A stretch of 43,204 bases of DNA from Desulfobulbaceae bacterium (GCA_030613515.1 JAUWLT010000002.1:1-43204); one strand, 5' to 3'; shown: positions 1 through 9,297, counted from the stretch's first letter. A program made the numbers and translations. Notes: generated by a model not told the origin, from the sequence alone.

Positions 1-2
1 CT

Positions 3-224
3 GAATCTGCAAAAGATCCATTTTTGATTGTGATGCCATTACAGAAGTTATCAGAAAAATATCTTGCCATGAAGAGAAATGTAAGCGGCGGCAAGATGAT
101 TTTTATTGATGATGAAAAATGGCGCAAAAAGAATCTGCCAACAAATATCCGGTTGCCTTTATTTGTCCGGGTAGATTCTGATAATGTGGTGCGCCGGCTC
201 GAACGGTGTGATGGGCGGCGGTAG
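3..224 (+). CDS. C-terminal part of an unknown protein (truncated by contig start)
   Basis: The reading frame is open from the first bases of the window and ends at TAG 222-224, giving about 73 residues of a C-terminus. It contains FLIVMPLQKLSEKY and a basic, charged stretch around FIDDEKWRKKNLPTNI, and ends in RRLERCDGRR. I do not recognise the family. The last 13 or so codons overlap, in another frame, a decayed FGE-fold fragment (184-299), so the native end of this protein may have been altered by that junction. Because it lies next to a candidate retroelement target gene it could be an accessory gene of such an element, but nothing in the sequence shows that. Confidence 0.45.
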   Translation, partial: ESAKDPFLIVMPLQKLSEKYLAMKRNVSGGKMIFIDDEKWRKKNLPTNIRLPLFVRVDSDNVVRRLERCDGRR

Positions 225-299
225 CTGGAACAACTTCGCCTGGTTCGCGCGGAGTCGTACCAGAGCAATGATACTACTACTCCGAGTGGTAAATGTTGA
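184..299 (+). pseudogene. Decayed FGE-sulfatase-fold C-terminal fragment
   Basis: Starting at 184 one frame reads MWCAGSNGVMGGGSWNNFAW followed by FARS. This is the GGSW..NFAW.ARS signature of the last strands of formylglycine-generating-enzyme (SUMF1) fold proteins. After about position 252 the similarity continues only after a one-base shift, as SYQSNDTTTPSGK before a TGA at 297-299. No upstream part of the domain is present. It is best read as a broken 3' end of a gene related to, but not identical with, the gene at 499. It differs from that gene at many non-adenine positions, so it is not its template repeat. Confidence 0.5.
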
Positions 300-306
300 A
301 CAACTT

Positions 307-341
307 ATAGGGTGCGTGTAGCGGAGCAAAACGCACCCTAT
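307..341. repeat. Perfect 11-bp inverted repeat (hairpin)
   Basis: ATAGGGTGCGT (307-317) pairs perfectly with ACGCACCCTAT (331-341) around a 13-base loop. It follows the decayed FGE fragment. GGGTGCGT...ACGCACCC palindromes of this kind occur as dispersed repeats in several phyla (general knowledge). It may act as a terminator, or be a mobile palindrome; it is followed by only a short T run. Confidence 0.6.
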
Positions 342-498
342 TTCTACTCAAAAGCACCACGTGAGAGGAAAGGCCCATGTTCCGTTTCCACACAACTTGG
401 ATTCTGGTTTGACTCAACACGAGAACAAGATCAACTCTAACAGGTATTGGTGTGTGCGTGGACCATATTTATACAAACCATAAGGTGAGGAGGGGGGT
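342..498. other. Leader region of the FGE-fold gene
   Basis: About 160 bases with no gene. The only clear signal is the purine-rich ribosome-binding site (GGTGAGGAGGGGGG, about 484-497) just before the ATG at 499. No convincing promoter was identified. Confidence 0.4.
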
Positions 499-1515
499 AT
501 GAAAAAGATGTTTCCTATTGGCTGGTTACTGACTGGAATGGCTGGCACATTTTTTATGATGTCCTCACTTGCTACGGCAGCAGACAAGGTGGTGGTCATA
601 CCCCTTGGCGGGAAAAAGTGTACCAGCCCTGTTGAAAACAGTTTCACCAACAGTATCGGCATGACCTTTAACCTCATTCCCTCCGGTACCTTTACCATGG
701 GTAGCCCCGACGGTAGCAGTATATGGCAACCAGCAGAACCGGGCCGTTATGACAATGAAACTCAGCACAGGGTAACGCTAACCAAGTCATTCTATATGCA
801 GATCACGGAGGTAACCAACGAGCAATGGAATACCCTGATCGTTGATACCGGTCTTGGCGCCAAACCATCAACGAGTCACACGGAAGATGAATACCCCGTG
901 GAAACCGTGACCTGGTATGAGGCGGCCTATTTTGCCAACAGGTTGTCAGTGGTGGAGGGATTGTATCCCTGCTATACCCTGCTTGCTTGTAATGGTAAAG
1001 TACCCGGAGCTGGTATGGAATGTACTTCAGTGGCTATCAGCAACACCTGTAGCGGCTATCGTCTGCCTACCGAGGCCCAGTGGGAGTACGCTGCCCGTGC
1101 CAGCAACATCGTCGCCTATGCCAACCCAGTTTATTTTGACTGGAGCAACAAGGAAACCGGGTCAGGTTTTAATTCCAACCTCGCTGCCATGGGTTGGTAT
1201 GTATGGAATCGCTTCAATAGTGGTTATGGAGACGGAACCAAGCCGATGGCCCAAAAGCAACCCAACCGTTGGGGCCTGTACGATATGCATGGCAATGTCA
1301 GTGAATGGTGCCTGGACTGGTGGGATGGCAGTGATTATTCCTCCGCTCCAGTGACAGATCCAACAGGTGATGTCACCGGCTCATACCACGTGATTCGCGG
1401 CGGCGGCTGGGGCCACAGCGCCAGGGACGCGCGCTCGGCAAACCGAGGCATGAACTCGCCGGGTGACCGCGACGACGACCTGGGGTTCCGGCTTTCCCTG
1501 CCTTTAGGTCAATGA
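499..1515 (+). CDS. Secreted FGE-sulfatase (SUMF1)-fold protein, probable DGR variable protein
   Basis: 338 residues. Residues 1-28 form a Sec signal peptide (cleavage near ATA|ADK). From about residue 45 to 334 the FGE-sulfatase/C-type-lectin fold is recognisable: IGMTFNLIPSGTFTMGS, ITEVTNEQWN, YPVETVTWYEAAYFANRL, GYRLPTEAQWEYAARA, GLYDMHGNVSEWCLDWW and the terminal RGGGW...LGFRL. A strong ribosome-binding site precedes the ATG. The protein probably works outside the cytoplasm as a binding or display protein rather than as a sulfatase-activating enzyme. The last 35 residues alternate fixed framework residues with positions that can derive from Asn/Lys (AAY/AAR) codons, the hallmark of variable regions of diversity-generating retroelements. 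No accessory gene, template repeat or reverse transcriptase follows it in this window. Confidence 0.9.
   Translation: MKKMFPIGWLLTGMAGTFFMMSSLATAADKVVVIPLGGKKCTSPVENSFTNSIGMTFNLIPSGTFTMGSPDGSSIWQPAEPGRYDNETQHRVTLTKSFYMQITEVTNEQWNTLIVDTGLGAKPSTSHTEDEYPVETVTWYEAAYFANRLSVVEGLYPCYTLLACNGKVPGAGMECTSVAISNTCSGYRLPTEAQWEYAARASNIVAYANPVYFDWSNKETGSGFNSNLAAMGWYVWNRFNSGYGDGTKPMAQKQPNRWGLYDMHGNVSEWCLDWWDGSDYSSAPVTDPTGDVTGSYHVIRGGGWGHSARDARSANRGMNSPGDRDDDLGFRLSLPLGQ
1390..1500 (+). other. Candidate DGR variable region (VR)
   Basis: Codons 298-334 of the FGE-fold gene. Framework residues (W304, A308, A311-R316, S320-P321, R324, L328-F330) match those usually encoded without adenine-rich codons. Residues 305-307, 309-310, 317-319, 322-323 and 325-327 are G, H, S, R, D, M, N, G and D, nearly all reachable from AAC/AAT/AAG by changing only A. 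DGR variable proteins with this fold typically have templates reading GGSWNNNANNARSANRNNNN. The segment is also markedly GC-rich compared with its flanks. The assignment is inferred from the pattern; the template is not in view. Confidence 0.55.
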
Positions 1516-1945
1516 GTCAGGTCAAGTAGGAGCTGCGCGTGAGAACAGGCAGGTGCAGACTGATACATCCCGGAGGGACGGAGGGTGTCCAGGCTGTGCA
1601 GGTCTGGTTTCATGTGGAGCATTCGCGATTTTTTTTACACAAATCAGTTGAAGTGTCACGGTTGAGCTTCGACCTGCCAGTCTCAACATTTTACCTGTCT
1701 GACCAAACAAAAGGTTGCTACTGTATCTATGTAGCAACCAGTCACTCTGCCAACTATCACTGCGTGGCGTTTCTGTCCGTTTTGTAAGACTTGAGATTAT
1801 ATGAGGTAAGTGTAAGGTTAACTGGTGGTAGGCAAACGCTCGTTCGGGATGCTACATGAATCTGTCAGACTTAATCAAAACTGATTTCAAGAGCTGTCAG
1901 ATCAAATATGAGCCACTATAAATTACACTCACGAACGACTTTTCC
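1516..1945. other. Intergenic region between FGE-fold gene and era (convergent)
   Basis: About 430 bases without a supportable gene. Short open frames on both strands show no family resemblance. It holds the hairpin at 1713-1739 and a repeated CTGTCAGA word near 1864 and 1893. Confidence 0.5.
1713..1739 (-). terminator. Hairpin, likely terminator for era
   Basis: GGTTGCTAC (1713-1721) and GTAGCAACC (1731-1739) form a perfect 9-bp stem with a 9-base loop. Read on the minus strand the stem is followed by TTTTG. It lies about 205 bases after the era stop codon. Confidence 0.5.
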
Positions 1946-2851
1946 CTATAACCCCAGTTCACGTAAAATCTGCTCATTACTCGTCCACTTCTTTTTTACC
2001 TTGACCCAGAGCTTGAGCTGTGTCTTGCAACCCAGTAATTTTTCAATGTCCTTTGTTGCTGCCCTGCGGATATCGCCGAGCATTTTACCCTGCTTGCCGA
2101 TAATGATCCCCTTCTGTGAACCACGCTCTACCAGGATAGTGGCATGAATGACCACCGGGCCTCCCTGTTCATTTTCCTTGAATGAATCAATGAGCACTGC
2201 CGTTGAATAGGGAATCTCCTGGTGTGTGCGCAGGAAAATCTTTTCCCGAATAAGCTCTGCCACAATAAACCTTTCCGTGGAGTCTGTCGGGATGTCATCG
2301 GGATAATACTGCGGCCCTCTGGGCAGGCGGCTGACCAGTTCTTTTAACAAGATCTCGGTGCCTTCTCCTTTCAGGGCCGACACCGGCACTACTGCTGTAA
2401 AGGGGTGCAGAGAACTGTACCAGTCAATAATGGGCAGTAACTGCTCTTTATCCAGCAGGTCCACCTTGTTCAAAGCCAGGATGGCCGGACATTGGATTTT
2501 CTTGAGATAACCGCTGTACTCTGAGCGTCGTTTTTCCAGTTTTTTTCCTGCCATGGCCGAGGCATCAGCTAAAAAAAGCACAATATCCGCCTCGGTCAGG
2601 GTCTCCATGGCAATGCGAACCATCTCTTTATTCAGCAGTTCCCTGGCCTTGTGCAGACCCGGGGTATCCAGCATGATCATCTGGTAATCCGGCCCGGTGA
2701 CAATGCCAAGAATCCGGTTGCGGGTGGTCTGGGGCAGTGGTGTGACAATGGCGATCTTTTGCTGTAAATACCTGTTGAGCAGGGTGGATTTGCCGGCATT
2801 GGGCGGTCCAACGACTGCGACTACACCGGAATGATATTGGGCAGGCTTCAT
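1946..2851 (-). CDS. era: GTPase Era
   Basis: 301 residues, the usual Era length. Era is a membrane-associated GTPase that binds the 3' end of 16S rRNA and helps mature the 30S subunit. G motifs are visible: GPPNAGKST (15-23), the switch-I region TPLPQTTRNRI, DTPG, NKVD and SALKG. The C-terminal KH domain contains IIIGKQGKML, where most homologues have GKGG. I placed the start at the ATG 18 codons inside the longest open frame, because the Era N-terminus begins there and AAAGGAAA lies just upstream. The gene is divergent from the exonuclease gene at 3083. Confidence 0.96.
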   Translation of the reverse strand: MKPAQYHSGVVAVVGPPNAGKSTLLNRYLQQKIAIVTPLPQTTRNRILGIVTGPDYQMIMLDTPGLHKARELLNKEMVRIAMETLTEADIVLFLADASAMAGKKLEKRRSEYSGYLKKIQCPAILALNKVDLLDKEQLLPIIDWYSSLHPFTAVVPVSALKGEGTEILLKELVSRLPRGPQYYPDDIPTDSTERFIVAELIREKIFLRTHQEIPYSTAVLIDSFKENEQGGPVVIHATILVERGSQKGIIIGKQGKMLGDIRRAATKDIEKLLGCKTQLKLWVKVKKKWTSNEQILRELGL

Positions 2852-3082
2852 TTGTTTTCCTTTAAATAAGCTAACAGTTGCAGAAAGGGGCCACAAAATA
2901 CACAAAAATATTTTGGCGTATTATGCGTAGCTCATGACCCTTTTTCCACCTCAGCTTACCATGAGATCCCGCTGATGCAACATTTTCCCCTGTCTGCCGG
3001 ATGGAGAGTTAAAACCTTTGTGCCTTTGTTTCTTTGCGGGTATACTCGTCCAACATTTTCTAATTCCTGATACCAGTAACAA

Positions 3083-5086
3083 ATGACAACTCCCGGAAGC
3101 ATAATTGAATACCTGGATGGCGGGCGATTTATCTGCGGCCTTGCTCTGCAGAGTGTCGGCAACCGGTTGCGACTGCTCAACCAGAATGGTCGCGAAATGA
3201 ACCTGCCCGCCTCACGTGTGGTCACAATCTCCAGGACTAAATACCCGGTTGATATCAGCCGTGACGACTGTATTACCATGCTTAAGGATGCGGCAGGCAA
3301 ACGCGCAGCCCTGACGCAAAATATTCCGTTACTGGAAATATGGGAACTGGCAAGTGTTGAGGAGCAGACATCTTTTCCTCCTGATTTTCTTGCTGAACTG
3401 TATTTTGGCGGCGACCTGACCGATGACCAGTCAGCTGCCTTCCTGCGCGGTGTGTTTACGGATCGTTTTTTCTTTAAATATAGAAACGAGATGGTCAACG
3501 TCCATACTCCTGAGCAGGTAGAACAACTGCGTCACCAGCGGCAGAAGGAAAAAGAAAAAGAGGAAATCCTGACAACCGGGGCCGGGAATCTACAGACCAT
3601 CATGGACGGCGGCAGTGTTTCTGTAGAACAGTGGCCGGATCGTGACCGGATTCTTTCCTGGATAGCAGATTTTGTTCTGTTTGGCAGTGATGCACCCGAA
3701 AGCGACATGGTGCGCCAACTGCTAAAAAAAGCGGATTTAAACCGCCCTAATGACGGTTGCAAGCTCCTGATCCAGGCCGGTGTCTGGCAACGGGATGAAA
3801 ACATTCCCCTGCTCAAGGCGGAACAGCCGGTGAACTTTAATCCGGACCTGATGGCCCATGCAACATCAATTGCAGAGCCCACTGCTGACGAGTTGCTTGC
3901 TGATCCAAGGCGCAAGGACTTTCGCCATCTGGACATTTTCACCATTGATGGCGCATCAACCCGTGACTATGACGATGCCCTGCATGTGGAGCGTCTTGAT
4001 AACGGCGAAACACTGGTGGGCATTCACATCTCGGATGTCAGCTCTTTTATTACACCCAAAGATCCCCTGTTCAGCGAGGCCATGGAACGGTCCACATCGC
4101 TCTACTTCCCTGAAGGACAGATTCCCATGCTGCCCAGGGAACTTTCCCAGGGTGTCTTCAGCCTGATCAAGGATCGGGTGCGACCGGCTATCAGTTTTCT
4201 GTTAAAACTCTCCGCTGACGGGGAAATCCTCAGCAGCAGAATCGTGCCCAGTGTTATCCAGGTGAAACGGCAACTCAGTTATACTGAGGTGGACCGAATC
4301 ATGGACCAGGACAAGGAACTGAGTCTGCTCAATACAGTCCGGCAACAGCTGAGATTACAACGTGCTGAGCGGGGCGCACTGCTCCTTTCCTTTCCTGATA
4401 TCAACATTTACGTGAATAATCAGGGTGTGGTCACTATCCACCTCTCTCAGTCTGACAGCGCGTCCAGGAACCTGGTATCGGAACTGATGATACTGGCAAA
4501 CGGAGTGGCAGCGGATTATCTCACCGCCCAGGAGGCACCAGGCCTGTTCCGCTCCCAGCCGCCGCCGCGGAAGCGATTGATTTCCGGAGTCCGGAACAGC
4601 CTGCAGGATATTGCCTGTCAGCGTCGGTTTCTATCCCGGGGTGAACTGACCGTTCATCCCAAGCCCCATTCCGGTCTCGGCCTGAACAGTTACACCACTG
4701 TTACCTCACCCATCCGTCGTTTCCTGGACATGGTCATCCAGATGCAGATCTCCAACATGATCCATGGCAAGGGGATTCTATTTTCAGCAGATGAGTGTAA
4801 AAACTTTGCCGGCACTATCCAGCAAAAGCTTGGTCGGGCCAACACGGTGCGCCAGCAGCGTCACCGTTACTGGATCCTGCGCTATCTGGAAGGACAGGTA
4901 GGGAATATGGTCAGTGCACTGGTAGTCAGCCATGGCCCGAAACGTATCAACCTGATTCTGCTGGACTGTCTGTTTGATATTGATCTGCCCCCCAATCCCG
5001 CCTTTCCGGTGGAACCGGGAGATACCGTCAAAGTTCGCATTGCCAGGGCCAACGCCCTGGACAATACCCTGCGGGTGGAGTGGTAG
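3083..5086 (+). CDS. RNase II/RNB-family 3'-5' exoribonuclease
   Basis: 667 residues. The N-terminal 270 residues are divergent (cold-shock-like and linker regions, with an HTH-like stretch around 185-250). The RNB catalytic domain begins near residue 272 and has the metal-binding cluster D289-GASTR-D295-Y-D297-D298. The second conserved block, [20 protein letters not shown], is also present, and the C-terminal 60-70 residues resemble an S1 domain. Members hydrolyse single-stranded RNA to nucleoside monophosphates. It is neither classic RNase R nor RNase II in layout but a 'ribonuclease catalytic domain' protein common in Desulfobacterota. No strong ribosome-binding site is seen before the ATG. 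The stop codon TAG lies on the first bases of the long inverted repeat 5084-5310. Confidence 0.88.
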   Translation: MTTPGSIIEYLDGGRFICGLALQSVGNRLRLLNQNGREMNLPASRVVTISRTKYPVDISRDDCITMLKDAAGKRAALTQNIPLLEIWELASVEEQTSFPPDFLAELYFGGDLTDDQSAAFLRGVFTDRFFFKYRNEMVNVHTPEQVEQLRHQRQKEKEKEEILTTGAGNLQTIMDGGSVSVEQWPDRDRILSWIADFVLFGSDAPESDMVRQLLKKADLNRPNDGCKLLIQAGVWQRDENIPLLKAEQPVNFNPDLMAHATSIAEPTADELLADPRRKDFRHLDIFTIDGASTRDYDDALHVERLDNGETLVGIHISDVSSFITPKDPLFSEAMERSTSLYFPEGQIPMLPRELSQGVFSLIKDRVRPAISFLLKLSADGEILSSRIVPSVIQVKRQLSYTEVDRIMDQDKELSLLNTVRQQLRLQRAERGALLLSFPDINIYVNNQGVVTIHLSQSDSASRNLVSELMILANGVAADYLTAQEAPGLFRSQPPPRKRLISGVRNSLQDIACQRRFLSRGELTVHPKPHSGLGLNSYTTVTSPIRRFLDMVIQMQISNMIHGKGILFSADECKNFAGTIQQKLGRANTVRQQRHRYWILRYLEGQVGNMVSALVVSHGPKRINLILLDCLFDIDLPPNPAFPVEPGDTVKVRIARANALDNTLRVEW

Positions 5087-5310
5087 GGGCCTGTGCAAAA
5101 ATAAGTGTCACACACCTTACTTGTCTTTTCGGAGTCTCGCAAGCTCACTTACCTGCCCATTTCCCGCGTTGCGAAAATAGTTACATAGCAAACACCGCTA
5201 CGCTGTTACTATGCGCCCATTTTTGCGCCTTGGAAATGAACAAAAATCCTGCGCAGGTAAGCGAGGCACGAGACTCCGATCTTGTAACCCTTATTTCCTT
5301 ACAGGCCCTA
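5084..5310. repeat. 227-bp imperfect palindromic element overlapping a stop codon
   Basis: The outer ends are TAGGGGCCTGT (5084-5094) and ACAGGCCCTA (5301-5310), inverted copies of each other. Inner matching blocks include AAATAAG, CGGAGTCTCG, CTTACCTGC and CATTTCC, and the centre near 5185-5215 folds back as CATAG...CTATG. It fills the whole space between the convergent exonuclease and ppk genes, so it may serve as a bidirectional terminator. The core CGGAGTCT...CTTACCTG (about 5130-5155, and inverted at 5254-5278) recurs in the elements at 40068 and 41852. Confidence 0.8.
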
Positions 5311-5316
5311 AGAAAG

Positions 5317-7527
5317 CTATTTCCTTTTTCGTTTTACTATCTTCTTCTTATTTTTCTTTTTAGACATTCGCTGGGCATCGGCCAATCGCTTGCCGGCCTG
5401 CTGGATAAGGATTTCCTGTGATCCGGCCTGTTCAGCACGCCCTGAAGCCTTACGCTGGATATAGGTTCCATCGGCTTGCATGTCCCAACCACTGCGCTGG
5501 TTAGAGAGCTGGACATCAAGTATTTCCCGCAATTTTGTCCTCAAATCTTCCGGCTCAACCGGGGTGATAACCTCCACCCGTTCTTCCAAATTTCGTTTCA
5601 TAATATCGGCAGAACCGATAAAGTATTCTTCCCGGCCACCATTATAAAAATAATAAATACGGCTGTGCTCCAGAAACCTGCCGACGATGGAAACAACCCG
5701 TACATTATCAGACAACCCCCGGATGCCCGGCCTGAGACGACAGGTATCACGCACAATAAGATCCACCTTGACTCCTGCCATTGAGGCCCTGTACAGGGCA
5801 GCGGTAATATCCTTATCTTCAAGGGCGTTGGTCTTTAACTGGATATGTCCCGGTATCTTTGCGGTCTGGTTTCGTATTTCACGATCGATTTTTTCAAGCA
5901 GAGCCTTTTTCAATACCCTGGGAGACGGAAGCAGCTTCTGGTAATTTCGATCCGGAGCATAGCCGGTAGTCAGGTAATTAAACAACTCGGTCAGATCTTC
6001 TCCGATAATCGGGTCACAGGTCAGCAATCCCAGGTCTGAGTAAAGACGGGCGGTACCGGCATGGTAATTACCGGTTCCGATATGGGCATAACGACGTAGC
6101 CCGTCATAATCCCTGCGAATTACAAAAATCACCTTGGAATGAGTCTTGAGACCGACAACGCCATAGGTTACATGCACTCCGGCCTGCTCAAGGTATCCGG
6201 CCCAGTGGATATTGGCGGACTCATCAAAACGTGCCTGGAGTTCCACCACCACGGCCACCTGTTTGCCATTATGAGCAGCATCCAACAGATACTGGATAAC
6301 ACGAGAATCTGAGGAGGTGCGGTACAGGGTCATCTTGATGGCCAATACCTTGGGGTCCTCACTGGCCTCGCGCAGGAACCGCTCTACGGAACTGTTAAAA
6401 GACTCGTAGGGATGCTGCAGGAGAAGAGCCCCCTCTTCCCGGATGACATGAAAAATGTTTGGCGAATCACCCGAGAGCCTTGCATGGTCAAGGGGCTGGT
6501 GGAGCGGAAAATGAAGTTCCGGTTTATCAATTGCTGCAATTTCAAACAGATCACTTTTTCCAATTATTCCCTCAACCGTAAAAACATCCTTGTCTTCATC
6601 AATACCAAGTTCTGCAGCCAACATCCCCCGATGACTCGCAATCATACAGGATTCGACCTCCAGCCGGACAATCTCGGCAAATTTACGGTCTCGCAGTGCT
6701 GATTCAATGTCGGACAGGAGATCGTTGGCCTTGTCTCCGGCATTTTCCGTAATCGCATTGCGGGTGACCCTGAACAGCTCACAGGATTCAATCAACAACC
6801 CGGGAAAAACAGAAGCCAGGTTATTGGCAATCAGGTCTTCAAAACGAAGATAGAGATGTTGGTCACCAACCCTGATAAATCTCGGAATCCCAACCCCGGT
6901 CGGCACCTTGATCCGATTTAAAAAGGTATGCTCATCATGCTTATACCGGGTCACGACAAGTAGGTTAAGGGAAAGGTTGGATATAAAGGGAAAGGGATGG
7001 GCCGGATCCATTCCCTGGGGTGTCAGCAGGGGATAAATATTTTCATGAAAATAACGATCTACTTCCTTTTTATCCTCTTTATTCAACCCCCGATAGCGAA
7101 CAATCCTGATTTTCTGTCGGGACAGCAGCCTGAGCAGAGCCTCTTCAAGTTCTTCCTGCTGTGTCAGGAGATCACGGACCACCTCACAGCACTGCTCGAT
7201 CTGCTCTCCGGGAGTGCGTCCGTCCACGGTCAACTTGCGTACTCCGGCCCCAACCTGCTGTTTCAGGCCGCCAATACGTTTCATGAAAAATTCATCAAGA
7301 TTGGAGCCGACAATGGCCAGAAACATGATACGTTCCAGCAGCGGCGTACGGTTATCCTGCCCCTCATGCAGAACCCGGCGATTGAATTCCAGCCAGGTCA
7401 GCTCACGATTCAGGTACCATTGGGGAGAGGAGAGATCAAAACTCGTCCCCTGCCCCTTGTTGCCGGCAGTCTTTTTTTCCTTTTTTTCCTTTACCGCAGC
7501 AGTTACAACTTCAGCTCTTTGATTCAT
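5317..7527 (-). CDS. ppk1: Polyphosphate kinase 1
   Basis: 736 residues, slightly longer than the usual ~690 because of a Lys-rich N-terminal tail and a basic C-terminal tail ending KRKRK. PPK1 reversibly transfers the gamma phosphate of ATP onto polyphosphate. Recognisable blocks are YLNRELTWLEFNRRVL, SNLDEFFMKRIGGL, GLKTHSKV with the autophosphorylated histidine H463, RRYAHIGTGNYHAGTARLYS, and FLEHSRIYYF with the second active-site histidine H621. It starts 31 bases after the DUF4136 lipoprotein gene and is probably co-transcribed with it. The gene is convergent with the exonuclease gene across the 5084-5310 element. Confidence 0.97.
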   Translation of the reverse strand: MNQRAEVVTAAVKEKKEKKTAGNKGQGTSFDLSSPQWYLNRELTWLEFNRRVLHEGQDNRTPLLERIMFLAIVGSNLDEFFMKRIGGLKQQVGAGVRKLTVDGRTPGEQIEQCCEVVRDLLTQQEELEEALLRLLSRQKIRIVRYRGLNKEDKKEVDRYFHENIYPLLTPQGMDPAHPFPFISNLSLNLLVVTRYKHDEHTFLNRIKVPTGVGIPRFIRVGDQHLYLRFEDLIANNLASVFPGLLIESCELFRVTRNAITENAGDKANDLLSDIESALRDRKFAEIVRLEVESCMIASHRGMLAAELGIDEDKDVFTVEGIIGKSDLFEIAAIDKPELHFPLHQPLDHARLSGDSPNIFHVIREEGALLLQHPYESFNSSVERFLREASEDPKVLAIKMTLYRTSSDSRVIQYLLDAAHNGKQVAVVVELQARFDESANIHWAGYLEQAGVHVTYGVVGLKTHSKVIFVIRRDYDGLRRYAHIGTGNYHAGTARLYSDLGLLTCDPIIGEDLTELFNYLTTGYAPDRNYQKLLPSPRVLKKALLEKIDREIRNQTAKIPGHIQLKTNALEDKDITAALYRASMAGVKVDLIVRDTCRLRPGIRGLSDNVRVVSIVGRFLEHSRIYYFYNGGREEYFIGSADIMKRNLEERVEVITPVEPEDLRTKLREILDVQLSNQRSGWDMQADGTYIQRKASGRAEQAGSQEILIQQAGKRLADAQRMSKKKNKKKIVKRKRK

Positions 7528-7558
7528 ACCCGTCTCTCATTGATTACCAGGCAACCAC

Positions 7559-8137
7559 TTATTTTGATTTCTTTTCATTACCAGGCGGAAAATGATTCAA
7601 AATCTCTTGCACATATTCATCAATCGCCGCTCGCTGTTTCTCCTGATCGGATTGGCGGGAAACAATGCCGGTACCGAGTCCACGCCAGATCAATTCCTTC
7701 TTCGCATTATCAACAATGTCGATCACCAGCGTTCCCTCCTGGTAATAACCGACATCAACCCTGCCTCCATAAGCACTGCCCCCCCACCAGGGATCATACC
7801 AGGGATCTCGGTAATAGCCGCCGGGCCCACCCCAGTTGGTTACCCGCATTTTTTCTTTTACTACTGCCTGGGTAACGACAAGGACATCAGCCTGCGCAGA
7901 ATCAACCATGCGATAGCCCCTGGACTGCAGATACCTGTCAATGGAGTCTACGATACGGTTTTTCAGTAACTGATTTTTGGCAAGTTCATCATCAGCGCCA
8001 TTGGCCTGCCCCCAGTTATAGGTGTGGATTGCCGAAAAATCAGCCTTATTGTCGTAGTCATAATTAACACTGACGGTGCTGCAACCGCTTAAAAAATAAA
8101 CTACCAGCAGTGGTATGAGAAGTGAAAAACGATTCAT
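7559..8137 (-). CDS. DUF4136-family lipoprotein
   Basis: 192 residues with a lipoprotein signal peptide (MNRFSLLIPLLVVYFLSGC, lipid-modified C19). The mature part begins VSVNYDYDNKADFSAIHTYNW, typical of DUF4136, and has a Gly/Tyr/Trp-rich middle (GGPGGYYRDPWYDPWWGG) and the late motif LVIDIVDNAKKELIWRGLG. Function is unknown; members sit at the envelope. It lies directly upstream of ppk1 with a 31-base gap, so the two probably form an operon. Confidence 0.85.
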   Translation of the reverse strand: MNRFSLLIPLLVVYFLSGCSTVSVNYDYDNKADFSAIHTYNWGQANGADDELAKNQLLKNRIVDSIDRYLQSRGYRMVDSAQADVLVVTQAVVKEKMRVTNWGGPGGYYRDPWYDPWWGGSAYGGRVDVGYYQEGTLVIDIVDNAKKELIWRGLGTGIVSRQSDQEKQRAAIDEYVQEILNHFPPGNEKKSK

Positions 8138-8279
8138 AAAACCTCCTGAAAATGTCTATCTGATCGATTTGTAGCACAAATTACTACCCGCAACTACTCA
8201 TGGCCATGCCCCAAAAAACAAGATCAAACATAAGAACTAATACTATAATATCAAAGAGGTGCCTATTTGTACAGTGTTA

Positions 8280-8359
8280 CCGGGAGACAGATTAAATTTT
8301 CCCACCAGGCTGAGGGACTGAATTTTTTTGGTGTTTTTTGCAAAAATCATTCTGTCCCA
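8280..8359. repeat. REP-like element, copy 1
   Basis: The ends are CCGGGAGACAGATTAAATTTT on one side and AAAAATCATTCTGTCCCAG on the other, so the GGGACAGA boxes face inward as an imperfect inverted repeat. The same end sequences flank the element at 38436-38523. GGGGACAGATTTATTTT-type repeats are known as REP sequences around IS200-like (RAYT) transposases in Proteobacteria. No transposase gene is present here. Confidence 0.55.
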
Positions 8360-8416
8360 GATTGTGCTAGATAAAGGCTGCTCCATAAGTTCATCATTAT
8401 CTTCCAGGGGAAGAGG

Positions 8417-9271
8417 TTATTCTTTTTTCTTTAAATGACAGGCTGCATTGGAGTACTCCACCAGTTCCGCAACCAGGGAACCGATCAGGATTTTGGATTC
8501 AATTTCAACCGGTATCCGGCAGGCATCTTCGGACAACCAGAAAACGGTGTCGCCATCCTTGTCATATAAACCCTTAAAGCTCATCTTCGGCATCACCTTG
8601 ATGGTGTTAATGACACCAAAAATGGTTTTCCGGGGTTCAACACCAAAAACCTTAACCGCCACCTTATGCCGCTTTTTATCCACAAAGGTAGGAACAATCT
8701 CCTGACGCCCAGGGTCAAGCTGCAGGGCACGGGTAATAAAAAAGGAAGAAAATTCATTATATGCTGCTCCATCCATGGAGTAGACAACTTGGGGATTGTT
8801 ATTTTTCCGGTACAGTACTGAAAACTTCTGCTGGTCATACAGGGTAAGCCGTCGGACATCCATCTTCCTGCCCTCTTTCTGGTGCACCTCGTAGCGGTAT
8901 GGCAGTTTCAGGGGACCGCGTACGTAAGTGATAAAGGTGTCATCGACCGGATAAAAAAATTTAAACAGACCATAATCAGTAACCCGGGCAGTAATAACAA
9001 AGCCGTCTCCCGAATCTTCTGGAGCAACGGTCATGTACAAATCACCGATCTTGATACCGCCGGACCAGGAGATGGAAAAATGCATTTTTTCCCGGCCGGA
9101 ATAGATAGTGACAAAGGCCTCCTGGTCAATGAGGAGGGATGCTTCCTCTGTCAGGGCCACAACGGGAAAAAAGAAAAAGAAAAAAAGAAGAAACAAGAAA
9201 AAATCGTACTTATCCTGAGTTATCAGCAATTGTTTAAACCCGTATCCGAAGTTTCCAGTGTTCACCCTCAC
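8417..9271 (-). CDS. DUF3108-family envelope protein
   Basis: 284 residues from a GTG start. After a 20-residue leader comes an unusually Phe-rich hydrophobic segment (FFLFLLFFFFFFPVVAL), probably a signal peptide. The rest matches the DUF3108 pattern: FSISWSGGIKIGDLYMTV, a DGFVITARVTDYGLFKFFYPVDD region, RRLTLY, and late IPVEIESKILIGSLVAELVEY. DUF3108 proteins are periplasmic with no established biochemical role. The start is uncertain because no clear ribosome-binding site is seen and internal starts before the hydrophobic segment are possible. Confidence 0.75.
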   Translation of the reverse strand: MRVNTGNFGYGFKQLLITQDKYDFFLFLLFFFFFFPVVALTEEASLLIDQEAFVTIYSGREKMHFSISWSGGIKIGDLYMTVAPEDSGDGFVITARVTDYGLFKFFYPVDDTFITYVRGPLKLPYRYEVHQKEGRKMDVRRLTLYDQQKFSVLYRKNNNPQVVYSMDGAAYNEFSSFFITRALQLDPGRQEIVPTFVDKKRHKVAVKVFGVEPRKTIFGVINTIKVMPKMSFKGLYDKDGDTVFWLSEDACRIPVEIESKILIGSLVAELVEYSNAACHLKKKE

Positions 9272-9297
9272 CCGTTCAGTCTACACATTGTGAATTA

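Noticed and set aside
184-300. Possible DGR template repeat for the variable region at 1390-1500
   Set aside because: It differs from the VR at many non-adenine positions and lacks the shared 3' tail (CTGGGGTTCCGG), so the likeness comes from the common FGE motif.
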